A stretch of 64,000 nt of DNA from Strigamia acuminata. Its lineage: Eukaryota; Arthropoda; Chilopoda; Geophilomorpha; Linotaeniidae. The stretch is taken from assembly GCA_949358305.1 (NCBI GenBank), contig OX442324.1, positions 310,001 through 374,000 of the forward strand. The letters are read 5' to 3'. Within the stretch, counting starts at the first letter, position 1; each line of letters opens with the position of its first letter. Made by a program: the position numbers and the translations under genes. This document shows, in pieces, positions 1 through 11,855 of the stretch. The notes under the pieces were generated by a model. That model was not told the DNA's origin, made no database searches, and was given only the letters and a program-made list of their open reading frames with translations.

Positions 1-378
1 CAAACAATGCCCACTGCCGTCGGAAGTCCATACGATTTACCCCCACTTTCACTTTAATTACCTCCCACTTTCCTAAAAATGGTTAATGTGTGATTTTTGC
101 CAACAAGGTACATGTAAACAACACACGTCATCTATTCATTTTCCCTCCAGCAAAATGAAACCTTTCAAAAAAAAACCAGTTGTGATAGAAGCAGGTGAAG
201 TCAATGACCTACTTCCTTTTAAAAGTCTTTAATTCAAACAGCAGAATAATTTAATGCACTTTCCCATGGCCTTGCCTCGGGCCATTTCCTCCTTCATACC
301 TTTAAATCCCTCCTTGAGGTAGAAATCAAGAATTGCATCTTAAATGCGTATTCATAGATCTCATATTTTACTATAACA
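1..378. other. Left flank, no confirmed gene
   Basis: AT-rich DNA outside the recognisable gypsy-A coding region. Two short protein-like stretches converge here. On the minus strand, about 339 to 229 reads from a possible splice acceptor through some 36 codons (lysine- and glycine-rich, ending in Cys-Cys-Leu-Asn) to a TAA. On the plus strand, a frame starting with ATG at about 155, just after a CAG acceptor-like site, runs about 25 codons to a TAA at 230-232, so the two stops overlap. Neither matches a family I recognise. They could be terminal exons of host genes or chance. Confidence 0.2.
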
Positions 379-2609
379 GTGGTTAATTGTGTCCAAAGCT
401 GGAGAACAGCTCCAATAAAAAATAATTACGACATCGGCGCAGGCGTATCCAAACACGAGCAACGATGGGCTGAACTCAGCGCGAATTCCACAACGCGCAA
501 AGACATGCTATTTGAAGTGCGCACAACGAACGTAACGGACCTTAATGGCGCGCGCGACAAAAAATTTTTGGACGACGTGGACACTGCGGTTAATTCCGTA
601 CACAAATCCGTTACACCCACGCAACGGCTCAAACTGCGTAAAGTGTGTATCGAGAACTACAACGCATTCACACACAGCGCCCCGTTGGGACTGTGTCCTG
701 ACGTGGAATGCGACATTCCGCTCGTGGACTCCGACCCTATCCGCGAAAAACCGATCCGCTTCAATTCGGAAAACGAGACATTTTTGCGTGAACTCATCCA
801 GAAGTGGCAAGACTTGGGGATCTGCCGCCCTTCGACATCACAGAACAATTTTCGTCTATACGTCATCAATAACCCCGCCAACGTGACCACACCTCGCCGT
901 GCTGTTTTGGATCTCCGCCCATTAAACAAAAAATTAAATCTCAAAGTATATCGCATGCCAACAATCGACGAAGTAATTGAGAAACTTACGCAATTCATGC
1001 CCCAACTATTCAACACTGCGGACGTGGCCCAAGCATTTTATAACATAAAAATCGCCGACAAATACCAGACCATCATCGCGTTCTGGACGCCATCTGGACT
1101 GCAAGAATTACTACGTATGCCCATGGGACCGGCAAATTCCCCATTCATCATGCAGAACGTGATGGACGACGTATGCGAGGTAATCTCACACACCGAACCG
1201 TACCTCGACGACGTTGGCCAATCCCATGCCGACACCGACGCGCTCATCAATAACTTCGAGCAGTTACTGATCCGATTAATCAAGAAGGGGCTCAAAATTC
1301 ACCTAAACAAATGCCAACTTCTCGCGCGCGAAATTCGCTTTTTGGGTTACATCATCTCACCGTCCGGACGACGCACAGACCCCGCGAGACTGGAAGCTAT
1401 CGACCGTTTTACGGTGTTCAAATCGATCAAGCACATCAGAGCATTCCTTGGTTTCGCGAGCTACTACAGGCGATTTATCCGAAACTTCGCCGCGAAAGTG
1501 AAAATCCTCACGGACCTGACACGCAAGAACGTAGTATTTTCGTTATCCACCACACATTGGGACGCAATCTCCAATATGAAAACCGAATTGAAAAATTGTA
1601 TTGAATTGGCACATTTTTGTGCTGACAGCGAGACTATCGTCAGCGTCGACGCCTCACACGACGGTCTTGGTGCATGTCTTCAACAAACGCAGAACGGCAA
1701 GCTTGTAACAATCGCTTTTGCAAGCCGCTCGATACCAAACTCTTACAAGTCCGCTCACTCAAACAAACTCGAATGCCTAGCCGTGCACTGGGCGGTCACG
1801 GAAAAGTTTAGATTTTACTTGGCACCGCTCCACTTCACGATCATCACCGATAACTGGGCAGTGGCCCACCTCGCCGTGAAGCGCGACATTAACAGGAAAT
1901 ATGCTCGCTGGATCCTCGACCTGCAGGAATTCACGTTCACGATCAAGCATCGCAAGGGATCCGACAACGTGCTCCCTGATGCTTTATCCCGTATCTTGCA
2001 GACCCGCCCCAATACGGCGCTTGCAGTTATCATATGCCGGGACCACCGCCTGGCATCCGACGACTTCTGTGCAATCGCTAGCCGCGACACGGCTCAGTTC
2101 ACAACTATGGACGGCATACTCCTCAGACGCGGATCAAAACCAGTGTTGAAGGTGGTGGTGCCACAGGAATTAACGACGAGTTTAATCACCGCCACACATA
2201 TCGAAGGAGCACACTGCGATGCAGAAAAAACCATCTCTCGTCTGCGTGGAAAGCATTGGTGGCCACGAATGGTACCCCAAGTATCTGACGTTCTAAAATC
2301 CTGCACCCAGTGCTTGGCGCATAACCGCCGCACGCAAAAAGCTCCGGGCTTACTCCAACCCTGCGAAATCCAGCTCAAGCCTTTCGAAACCATCGCAATC
2401 GACCACGCCGGTCCATACACGCCGCATGCGAAGAACACCCACATCTTTGTCGTGATTGACCTCTTCTCACGCTTTGTTATTGCAACGCCAGTCCGCAGCA
2501 CCAGCGCCGCCGCGACCATCAACGTCTTACGCAAGAACGTGTTTGCTAGGTTCGGGAGAGCAAGGAAAATAATATCCGACGCCTTTTCCAGCGTCCAATC
2601 GGCTGAAAT
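379..2609 (+). pseudogene. Gypsy-A pol, N-terminal part (RT, RNase H, integrase start)
   Basis: This open frame encodes a Ty3/gypsy Pol that would reverse-transcribe and integrate the element. RT carries the catalytic Tyr-Leu-Asp-Asp box near 1200. RNase H shows its first Asp in a Val-Asp-Ala-Ser motif near 1645 and a second acidic site near 1845. Integrase begins with an HHCC zinc finger (2190-2330) and the first core Asp near 2400; the second core Asp is at about 2578. Protease is absent. The frame opens without an ATG near 379, so no true start can be given. It is cut at 2609 by copia-1; the reading after that point is copia LTR sequence, not gypsy. Confidence 0.85.
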
Positions 2610-2908
2610 TGTGGAAAAGTTGAAAATAAGAGGCAAAATGATAAAAAGCATCGGGAGCTTTATTCGCATCCATTGTGGTGAAAACAGGAAAACGCAAGTA
2701 ATAATAAAAGCAATGATAAAACGAGATACATAATCGGGCAGAACTAAAACCCGATAAACGAAATCTAAACAAAGCAAAATATAGGATCTCATAGGATCCA
2801 ATCAATAAACGATGTCTACAAATTAAGTAACTGATAAATATCGAACATTAGAGTAAACATCGAGTATAAGCAACTATAAATAAATCTCGGGGAACAAAAA
2901 GGCCAACA
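2610..2908 (-). repeat. Copia-1 3' LTR
   Basis: Direct 299-bp repeat matching 8939-9237 without a difference that I can see. It is the 3' LTR because the element runs right to left. In element orientation the polypurine run at 2909-2922 (six G on the minus strand) directly precedes it. Confidence 0.95.
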
Positions 2909-2922
2909 ATAGCCCCCCATTC
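2909..2922 (-). other. Copia-1 polypurine tract
   Basis: On the minus strand this reads GAATGGGGGGCTAT, immediately before the 3' LTR. This is the expected position for the primer of plus-strand DNA synthesis. The same tract stands at the equivalent place in copia-2 (23658-23671). Confidence 0.8.
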
Positions 2923-3084
2923 TCCGAGATAATAAATAAATCTCAGTCGAAAAGAAACACAAAAACCCAAAAACAATATCGATAGTCAATTGGTTGCGGT
3001 ACATAACAAGCAGTGATAAAAATCAGAATCAACCAATTGACAAATGCACAAAAGCGGGAAAACGAAAAACTATAATCGAAGAAA

Positions 3085-6000
3085 TTACCGGAAGAAATGT
3101 TTGCATAAAAATTGCAAACGGGCAGGCGAGAAAAACTTAGTGAAAATATCGGCGGGATTTAAATCGCCGGAAATCTTTCGTAAAACAAAAACGCCCTCGG
3201 TAAGCCAATCCCGCAAAAAGAAATAGCGCACATCGATATGTTTGGTCCGACGATTTTCGATGTCATTCCTCGTAAAATAAATCGTAGACAACGAATCAGA
3301 AAACATCGTCGGAGTGGGCAAACGGAAAATTCGGGTCCGATCGATCGCGCCGTGGAGCCAAACGATCTCCTTCGCGCCATCGAGAAGTGCCAAAAACTCG
3401 GCCTCCATGATGCTTAAAGCACAATAGCGCTGCTTACAGCAGCCCCAGGAGATGGGAACCCCGAAAATCGAAATCGTGTACCCTCCGAAGCTCTTTCTTG
3501 TATCTCGGTCCGAGATCTAAGAAGCATCGGAGTGCCCTGACAGGATGTCTCCAGTGACCGAGGAAAGAGAAATCGAATAATTCCGCGTGTTCTTCAAATA
3601 CTGGAGAACCTGAAGAAGAAGGGCCACGTGCTTTGAGGTGAAGCACGTGTTGTACTGGGACAACAAGATCACCGGAAAGAGGATATCGGGGCGCGTGCGA
3701 GCAGCCAAAAACAGAAGCGACCCAATGAGAGAACGGTAAGGAAACTCGTCGTCGTTCAGCACACGTTCTCCCTCTCTAGCGTAATTAACCATTGTGCCAA
3801 CGGTGATCGGGACCCTACACAGACGCTCGGAGGAAATTCCAAAATCTTCCGCGATCCGATCAATATAATCGCGTTGATGAATGGAAATATGTCCACCATC
3901 GCGATCAAACTGGACGCCTAACAGCTTCGATACCGGACCAAGATCTGTTATCGTGAAAAATCCACGAAGGGCCTTAACAGTTCGGTCTCGAGGACCGGGT
4001 CCTTTGGTGAATAACACCATGTCATCGACATAAACCAGGATGACGGCATCGTAAGTATCGGAAATGAAAACGCCATTTACACCTAGAAGCTTGTGGAAAT
4101 TAATCTCCAACAAGACTTCAACGAGACGAAAATTCCATTGTCGTCCGCTCTGATGAAGGCCGTAAAGAGCCTTATGAAGCCTCCACACTTTCCCAGTGTT
4201 TTGAGGAGTTTCCCAGCCCCTGGGAATCCTCATGAAGATGGCTTCATCCAAGTTGCCATAAAGATAGGCACCCTTGACATCAAGGTGTGTGTCTAGCCAG
4301 CCAAGAACGACTACTAGAAGCACGAAAAATAGGCGAATCAAGACGTAATTGACCACGAGACTGAAAACCTCGGAATAGTCAACTCCATACTTCTGGCTGA
4401 AACCCTGAGCCACTAACATCGCCCTAAAACGGCGCACAATGCCTTCTGCATCACGCTTGATGTAGTAGACCCATTTATTCCCCACAATGTTTACATCAGG
4501 AGGAGGTTTTTCAACTTCCTCGTAAACACCTCGCTCACGAAAGAGATCAAGCTCTTCCTCCATGGCTTTCTGCCAATGGACACGGTCGGGGCTAGAAAAA
4601 GCTTCTTTGTAGGTGCGAGGAACCTGGGCAAACAAGGAATGCGCGTACCGTGGTGGTTCGGTAGAATAGCAATCCGCAAACGCTTCTTCTTCCGAAGTCG
4701 TAGGACTGCGTGGAAGAGAAACATTAGGATCTACCGGTGGGGGATCAACCATTTGAACTGGCACATTTCGGGTGCTAAAGTCAAAGGACTCTCGATCGTA
4801 TGCTAAACGATTGTCGGCGCAATATCGCTCTACGTCGCCATGACTCCGCAATCTGGTACGGTCTGGCGGGAAAAAATACACATCAGTGTGTCCCATAGAC
4901 GCACCAGACTGCCGAATCACCTCAGAACGAGTCCACTTGCCCCCCACAGCCGGAGAACCAGGCGGAGGCTGACGCAGTGGCGAGTGAACAGGAGGTGGAG
5001 GCAAAAGATGTGCTCTCAATGTGGGTTGCATAGCAATAGGCGCACCTGAAGGTGGAAGTCCAGGAGGTGGAGGTCCAGGAGGTGGAAGTCCAGGAGGTGG
5101 AGGAGGAGGAGCTTGGAGTGCAGGAGCACCACCTTGGGGAACGGGAGGCAACTGGTCGGAAATGAAATCCGGCTCAAGCTCCACCGATATCGCACCTTCA
5201 TCAGTGATCTCGGTGCCCTCATAAAAACGAGGATGTCCCCACATGCATTCCTCATCGAAACGGACATGTTTCGACTCGAAAACCTCTCTGCGCTTAGGGC
5301 ACCACACGCGATAACCCCGCGTGCGAAAAGCATAGCCAACCACGACGCCAGTCCAGGCTCGGGATTCGAATTTCGAACCACGGACTTGCTTCGGGATGTG
5401 CACGAAACACCTTGACCCAATCACCTTAAGGTGTTTGAGTGGAACAGTCTTGCCATACCACAGACAATAGGGGACAAGATTGTTCAGTGACTTATGTGGG
5501 AAGCGGTTCTTCAAATAAATCATAGTAACCGCGAGCTCAGCCCACAGCACTCGAGGCAAAGACGTCGACAAAAAGAAAGAACGCACGCCCTCAAGTAAGG
5601 TGCGGTTGAGGCGTTCCGCGACGCCATTCTGCTCGGGTGTATACACATTCGTGCGCTGTGCTTTGATGCCGCGCTGGACTAGGAAATTTTCGAAATTTTT
5701 GGAACAAAATTCCATGCCATTATCAGTTCTGACTGCTTTAATGCAGCCAGCCCCCCATAAAATCTCCATCCGAGCATGGAACAGCTTAGAAATTTCAAAA
5801 ACTTCCCCCTTCGTTTTCATGGGCACAACAAAGGAGTAACGGGAAAAGTCGTCTACGATCGTCAGTAAATAACGAGCGCCACCGATGGATGTGGTATTCG
5901 AATGACCCCAAACATCCATATGAAGCAAATCTAAAGGCTTCTTGGAAGAAATACCTTCCTTAATGCTTGGAAATGAAGCACGGGTGGATTTGGCGCGGGC

Positions 6001-7589
6001 ACACACAGCACATGCTGGCAATGCGGAAGTAGAAATTTCTATTCCGGATGCATTCGGAGATTTCGCCAGATGACGGATACCGTCGGCATTAAAATGCCCA
6101 AATCTCCGGTGCCAAAGCTCCAAATCAGACAACTTTCCCTTCGGGGGTTTGGGAGAAGAGGTTGAAACAAGTTCCTCGGCAAAAGTAACATGCCGGACAG
6201 GTGACTGCAAAGTCGACGCAGAAAGAACCTGTTTGGGAACTGGGGCGGATGTAGCCGCAGGAGGCATCGCAGATGTAAGATCCGCGGACAACACATTCTG
6301 AAGGGCATATAAACTGTCCTTCAGTTTGGCCGTTAAAAGAAATTGTTTGGCTTTATCATGCGGGTGATAAATGGACATTAAACCATTTGCGGTTGCAACA
6401 TGCAGTCCGGCACGATCGATCTTCGATAGGCTCACCAAATTACGCGCGAAAGCAGGGGCATGCAAAACATTATGCATAGTGACGGGAAAATCAGACCCCC
6501 CTGCGCGGCCACGGCCAACTCGCAACACCACATCTCCAATACCATCCACTCGAGAGCGACCTTCACCCAAAAGGATGAAATAATTGGAGACCGGCTTGTA
6601 ATTGATGAAACGATCACGAACTGGACACACGTGGTCGGAAGATCCCGAATCGATGAGCCACTCATTCGATGAAGCTGAAGACACATTCGATTCCGATCGC
6701 GCGAAGAAATTGATCCCGGTCACCACATTCGAAGAAACAGTAGCCGTCTGCGAAGCACCACCACCGCGTCCACGCTTGCGGTTGCGCGAATTCGAGCGTC
6801 GACCACGATTGGCGGATGGAGCGGAAGAGGCAGCGCCCTGGACACGGGGTTTGGGGCACTTGTTCGCGTAGTGTCCCATTTCCTTGCAATTGAAACACTG
6901 AATTTGCGATAACGGCCGAAAAGGCTTATTCGGCGTACCCGAAGTCGAACTAGTAGACTGCAAACTAGTCGATGATCCCGAATCCGCATTCTTCATCTTT
7001 AAACGATTAAATTCCGAGAGAAGATGGTCGGTGACTGCCTTTAAGGTGAAATCCGCCTTGGACCAATGGTAGATCGTTTGCACGGTCGCCTCGTACAAAT
7101 CCGGTAAAAAATCCAGAAGTTGATAGGCGACATCCGAATCCGAAAACTTGACATCCAATTCAACTAAAACCGCACGGGCTTTGGTAACCCGGCTAACGAA
7201 AACTGACATGTCTTCATTTGGGAGCAAACGCATCATTAGGAAATCTCGGCGGAGTTTGGCAATTCGGGCAAGAGAAGTCGGTTGAAATGTGGCTTTCAAT
7301 GCCACCCAGGCGTCGCGAGCGGTGTCGGCAGCGAGAACGAAATGTCCTGATATTGTGGCTCAACAAATAAGCCAAGCAAGGCTTTTGCACGTTTGGAGCG
7401 GTCATCGTGCAGTTGTTTGCGAGTATCATCCCACGCATCGTTTTTCACAGGAGGTTTCTCGTCGATAAACTGGTCGACACCTTTCTCGAGCAACAAAAAC
7501 TGGATGTTGCGAGACCAGGACTCGTAATTATCTGCATTGAGCCATGCGATGGAGAAATGATGCGTGGTTGCCTTGTCGGATTCAGCCAT
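3085..7589 (-). pseudogene. Copia-1 Gag-Pol polyprotein, frameshifted and with one stop
   Basis: Ty1/copia polyprotein of about 1,500 codons. Order from the ATG at 7589: Gag; CCHC knuckle (CFNCKEMGHYANKC, near 6900-6860); protease Asp-Ser-Gly (near 6650); GAG-pre-integrase; integrase with Asp and Glu motifs (Arg-Thr-Asp-Asn-Gly near 5730); a proline/glycine-rich linker near 5040-5130; RT with Tyr-Val-Asp-Asp near 4030; RNase H to the end at 3085. Compared with copia-2, two extra bases at about 7340-7342 shift the frame after some 80 residues of Gag. A Trp codon in RNase H (3517-3519) is TAG where copia-2 has TGG. The damage looks recent, since the rest is open. The product cannot be made whole from this copy. 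Confidence 0.93.
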
Positions 7590-8926
7590 TTTGAGCGGTA
7601 ATGAAGAGCGGTGTCACTTTGAAAAATGTCGACCGTGGCAAAGAAAAATGCAATTACGCGCAAGGGAACCGTTGACGATGTTCGAGGCGGATATCCAACG
7701 AATGGGCTATACAGGTTACTAGTTAACCCGTCTAAACAATGGCCGTTTAGGAGTTGTCGGGAATTAACGGCCCTGTGGCCCCCGGATACCCCACTGTCGG
7801 GCACGGCAAATTAAATACAATGGTCAAAGTGCAATGACCAAGGCAAGGAATTAAATCTGCAAAAATAATTAAACTTTTGCAAAAATAATCCCAGGATCCT
7901 AAACCGGGTCCCCCAAAAGTTTCACAAAGTTTCACGACAGGGAAGACGAAAAAAGGAAAAATTTGAGAACAAAAGAGGTGAATTAAACACAATTCACAGT
8001 CGATTCGCTGTTGCGCACACCGGGGTGCGAAAATCCTTCGAAATCGTTGAAAATCCTCGGCAATCGTCAGCCGCTTCGCACACGTCGTGCGGGAATTTAT
8101 CCAGATGAAATCTGGAAATAATAGACAAAAAGTACATAAGAACTCAATTCAATGTTCAAAATCTTCAAGGATCTTCGAAAATCGACGAAAATCTCGAGAA
8201 AATGTTCACAAAAAGGCTTATCGTCGTGTGCAAGCCTCGTGTTCGTTCTCGGCGAAACAAACACGAAAAAAATACTCAAATGTCACGAAAATGTCACGAA
8301 AGTACTCACAGTACGTGTGAAAACACGTAAATAATCCTGAATTAACACGACACTGATGAAATACCGCAAAAATACAGGCGAAGAGCACTAAATCTGCAAC
8401 GAAACACTCGCTAACGGCGAATTGCACCGTGCGCGCAGAAATGCAGCACTTTCGAGACGAAAATCGGCGTAAAGAATTGGCAAAACATCACTAAATGCAC
8501 AAAAAATACACACAATATCGAAAACAAACTGTTACTGGTCGAGAATGGTCGCAAACTCGATGAAAAACGTGAAAATCGTCGGCGAAAATCACTCGGAATT
8601 CGGTGCATCGCGATCGGGCGAATCTGCGCAGATCATCGGCGAAAAAACACGGAAATTCATCTGGAAAAGTACACAGAATGCTTCAACTACCCTAGGACAA
8701 CACCCACGAAATTTTGCAGCGTCGAAATCCATTGCAAATTGTCGTAAAACAGTCAAAACCGTCGGGCGAGGAGGCGAGAAGAAGCGAGGTCGGCCATTTT
8801 GTCCAGAAGCGAGCAATCGATCAGCGACGAGCAGCATCGTCCCGGACGAAAATTCAAGGAGAAAACGATGTTGGCAATAGCCAAAAACAACAAAATCGAA
8901 CTCACAATGATGGAATACACTCTAGT
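7590..8926 (-). other. Copia-1 untranslated leader
   Basis: About 1.3 kb between the primer-binding site and the Gag ATG. No credible coding frame is present. It is rich in GAAAATC/GTCGGCGAAA-type short motifs and self-complementary patches (for example around 7695-7790). It corresponds to the leader of copia-2 but differs strongly from it over about 7690-7900, while the coding regions are nearly identical. Confidence 0.6.
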
Positions 8927-8927
8927 C

Positions 8928-8938
8928 CTCTGCTACCA
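8928..8938 (-). other. Copia-1 primer-binding site (initiator Met tRNA 3' end)
   Basis: On the minus strand TGGTAGCAGAG directly follows the 5' LTR. It is the complement of the 3' end (including CCA) of animal initiator methionine tRNA. The same 11 bases occur in copia-2 and copia-4. Confidence 0.85.
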
Positions 8939-9237
8939 TGTGGAAAAGTTGAAAATAAGAGGCAAAATGATAAAAAGCATCGGGAGCTTTATTCGCATCC
9001 ATTGTGGTGAAAACAGGAAAACGCAAGTAATAATAAAAGCAATGATAAAACGAGATACATAATCGGGCAGAACTAAAACCCGATAAACGAAATCTAAACA
9101 AAGCAAAATATAGGATCTCATAGGATCCAATCAATAAACGATGTCTACAAATTAAGTAACTGATAAATATCGAACATTAGAGTAAACATCGAGTATAAGC
9201 AACTATAAATAAATCTCGGGGAACAAAAAGGCCAACA
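8939..9237 (-). repeat. Copia-1 5' LTR
   Basis: Second copy of the 299-bp LTR; the target duplication GAAAT follows at 9238-9242. It would hold the promoter for minus-direction transcription. No difference from the 3' LTR was seen, which argues for a very recent insertion. Confidence 0.95.
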
Positions 9238-9827
9238 GAAATGACGGGATTTTGTACCGAACTCGGCATATCTCTGGAGACCACACCTCCGTACCACCAT
9301 CAAGCAAACGGAGCAGCGGAACGCACAATTCAAACCATCGTTCAAGGCCTACGAAAATTCGACGACAGCGAACGAAAATGGGTAACCCACCTCGAGGAAT
9401 GAACACGAACAAGCAATCCTCAACTAAATTCTCCCCATTCGAATTGGTTCACGCCTACACACCTGGAAACAAGTCGGACATCATCGACATTTTTGACGAC
9501 AACGACGCTGTAACCTTTCGCAGTTTATTCGAAAAACGTTCCGCAGCTACTAAAAACCTACAGTCCGCCCAAGCGTCACAGAAACTGAGATACGATACGA
9601 ACCGTAAGCCCTCGGACATTCACGATGGTGACACCGTGTGGTCTACTAAAGGAGAGCGAGCATCGAAATTTGACGCACTTTTCACTGGGCCATACACCGT
9701 TTCCGAGCGACTCGGCTCCGACACCTTCACCCTGGACGACGGTCGGCGTACCTGGAAAGCCCACGCATCCCAGCTGAAACGCGACGATACACAATCAAGG
9801 GACGATTGTCTTGATGTTGGGGGGGCG
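9238..9827 (+). pseudogene. Gypsy-A pol, C-terminal integrase part
   Basis: This continues the integrase core after copia-1. The catalytic Glu stands in a Gln-Ala-Asn-Gly-Ala-Ala-Glu-Arg motif near 9300. The frame ends at a TGA at 9400-9402, where a Trp is plausible. Homology resumes in another frame from about 9420, with a Phe-Ser-Pro-Phe-Glu-Leu motif and the C-terminal domain running to about 9878, overlapping the LTR start. At least one indel therefore lies near 9400-9420. The piece cannot encode a working integrase. A purine run follows at 9816-9827. Confidence 0.85.
9816..9827 (+). other. Gypsy-A polypurine tract
   Basis: GTTGGGGGGGCG lies immediately before the inferred LTR start TGTGACC. 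This is the usual arrangement at the 3' end of Ty3/gypsy elements. Confidence 0.7.
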
Positions 9828-10016
9828 TGTGACCAACCCGGTCTCTCCCTATCGCCCCCTATACCCTCGAACCCCTGACGGACCACAACTGACCACCAGG
9901 AGGCGCCTCGCAACACCCTCGTTCACCCTTTACTTTGTATATATTGTTTGTCACTTCCGGAATAAAACATTATTCGACTAAACCTAAAATCACGCGGTCG
10001 CTTATTCACCCTTACA
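9828..10016 (+). repeat. Gypsy-A 3' LTR (inferred borders)
   Basis: About 189 bp beginning TGTGACC after the purine tract and ending CTTACA, with an AATAAA polyadenylation signal at 9961. No second copy exists in the window, so the borders rest on the TG..CA rule and the purine tract. Confidence 0.6.
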
Positions 10017-11125
10017 GTCTCATTCTTGGCCAGGCTTGCTCGAAGCAAGGGGGCGATCCCGCGACCCCAGGTGTGTCGGACGGAAGCCCTTGTAGCGACT
10101 GGTCAAGGTAGTTGTGCTCACTTATTGAGCTGCACCCCGGGAAAAATTGCATTTAATTCGCCTACATTTTGGTGGGAAAGTGTTGTTTGTTTTTGGTGCA
10201 AAGTGCTACGAAATTGTGTGAATTTAGTGGTTTGTGCCACATTCCCTGCAAAATGGCAGCAGCTCCGAGATTCGAGAGAGCTCAGCTGCGACGGCAGTTT
10301 CTAGACTTAAGAATGAACGATAATGAAACAATGAAACAGTTTTTGGACCATGTGGATCAGAAAGCGGTCGAGGTTAACGAAGCAGGCCTGGAATTAACTC
10401 CAATTTTCGTCATTTTCCAATATATGGATGGCGTGGGGCCTGAGTACGAGCCCATGAAAGCGCGCATAGACGATTGGCCGCAGGAAGACGTTAATCTAGA
10501 AAGGATTCGCCAAGAATTTTTAATGGAATATGACAAATTACATCCCCCACCGGTTCAACCGATGGATACGTCGTCGGACACGGATTTTTCAAGCGGGGAT
10601 GAGCGAGATGAGGACCGTGGATTGGGGGCTTCATGTGTACTGCAACCATTGGCACATTATGCGGCAATGCAATGGAAAATTGTCAAATCGAGCGTTGTAT
10701 CACCTAACGTGATATGTTACAATTGCGGCGGCTCGGGTCACATCTCGAGAGATTGTCCCTCGCAACGCAAAACTGGACAAAATCTTCAGTCGTCCAACGC
10801 TGGACCAACGTCCCAATTTAAAGGGCAACCACGTGGGAAAAATCGTGGAAAAGGAGGACGTGGTGGGCGCAAAGCCAATTTAGTCGACAATTTTATGGAC
10901 GAACCGGACTCACTTTATATGGAAGTGGAGGAGCCACCGCCTCCTGTATCGTCATTCTTGTCAAATGGCCCAGTAGACACCGCCTGGTACGTGGATACCG
11001 GTGCTACTGACCATTTTGCCTTTTGCAAAGAGTGGTTTGCAAATTTTAAGCTTCTCAACTACACAGTGCAGCTAGGGGAAGGGTCTTCTAAAATCGAAGG
11101 GATTGGGTCGGTGGAGCTAATTGAG
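10017..11125 (+). pseudogene. Ty1/copia gag-protease fragment
   Basis: A frame from about 10169 to 11125, with a possible ATG at 10253, encodes the C-terminal half of a copia-type Gag. A CCHC knuckle (CYNCGGSGHISRDC) lies near 10720-10760, followed by an Arg/Gly-rich stretch and a protease with WYVDTGATDHF near 10985-11015. The Gag N-terminus and everything after the first part of protease are missing. The frame runs straight into unrelated sequence at about 11120, where an inverted gypsy fragment begins. This family differs from copia-1 to -4. The 10017-10168 leader may hold LTR remains of the same element, but no repeat confirms it. Confidence 0.8.
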
Positions 11126-11855
11126 ATCAACTTCATATCCTTTCAAAAGATAAATATATCCTGTCGTCTCGTGCACACCGGTATTATACGAGAAAAGCAA
11201 AAATGGCAAAAAATCATCCCAGTCCCTCTGGTCCTTATCAACGTAAATCTGCAACATTTTTGCAAACGTCGCATTAAATCTCTCTGTAAGGCCATTGGTC
11301 CTTGGATGGTACCCTGAAGTGGTTTTATGTAGGGCTTTAAACATATTTGATACTTCTTCCACCATTTTGTTTCTGTATTCTGTGCCTTTATCGCTCAGGA
11401 TTTCTCTCGGACTGCCTTCCTTCAACATTAACTCGTAAAGCAAAGTTCTAGCTGCTTCCAACGCTGTTGATGCTGGAGCTGCTCTAGCAATCACTGTCCG
11501 CGACAAATAATCTGTTATTACGAAAACAAATTTGTTGCCCTTGTCGGAGGTCGGAAAACTTCCCAGTGTGTCGATTCCAATCCTCTCGAAAGGCTTAGAT
11601 ATCGTAGACCACGGCTGCATCAAACCTTTTGGCGCTGTTGTCATTGATTTCGAGCTTGCGCAATGTGGACAAGAAAGCACGTAATTCCTTACGTCTTTAT
11701 ATATCCGGGGCCAGAAGAATCTTGTTCTCATTCTCTTCCATGTTTTGTTTAGGCCTTAAGTTTTCTTATTTTTTCCCAATCTTTCTTTTCATCTAACTTT
11801 GATGATTCACCTATTAATACATGCGCAACTTCATTGCGCGCATCTTATTATTTCC
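11117..11855 (-). pseudogene. Inverted Ty3/gypsy integrase fragment
   Basis: On the minus strand from about 11855 this encodes the segment before integrase, the CxxC half of the zinc finger (Cys-Pro-His-Cys near 11670), then the catalytic core: first Asp in Ile-Asp-Thr near 11580, second Asp in Leu-Ser-Asp-Lys-Gly near 11400, Glu in Asn-Gly-Leu-Thr-Glu-Arg near 11295. A frame break lies near 11740. It ends abruptly at about 11120. It is neither gypsy-A, -B nor -C by sequence, so it is a relic of a fourth gypsy family, joined head-on to the copia fragment on its left. Confidence 0.8.

Larger units (their letters stand above)
2610..9237 (-). mobile_element. Copia-1: full-length Ty1/copia retrotransposon
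   Basis: A 6,628-bp element lies in minus orientation inside gypsy-A integrase. Its 299-bp LTRs (2610-2908 and 8939-9237) begin TGTTGG and end CCACA in element orientation and read as identical. It is flanked by the 5-bp target duplication GAAAT. A primer-binding site for initiator Met tRNA adjoins the right (5') LTR, and a G-rich polypurine tract adjoins the left (3') LTR. The internal part has a 1.35-kb leader and one gag-pol frame. It is the same family as copia-2. A 2-bp insertion and a Trp-to-stop change make it non-autonomous. Confidence 0.96.
379..10016 (+). mobile_element. Gypsy-A: 5'-truncated Ty3/gypsy retrotransposon interrupted by copia-1
   Basis: Ty3/gypsy order is seen: RT, RNase H, integrase zinc finger and core, then, after the nested copia-1 insertion (2610-9237), the rest of integrase, a polypurine tract and a 3' LTR. 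No gag, protease or 5' LTR is visible, so the 5' part is lost. The left edge is uncertain; composition changes to the element's CG-richer codons at about 400-425. The two halves join at the duplicated GAAAT (2605-2609 and 9238-9242). The right half has a stop and a frameshift, so the copy is dead. Confidence 0.85.
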
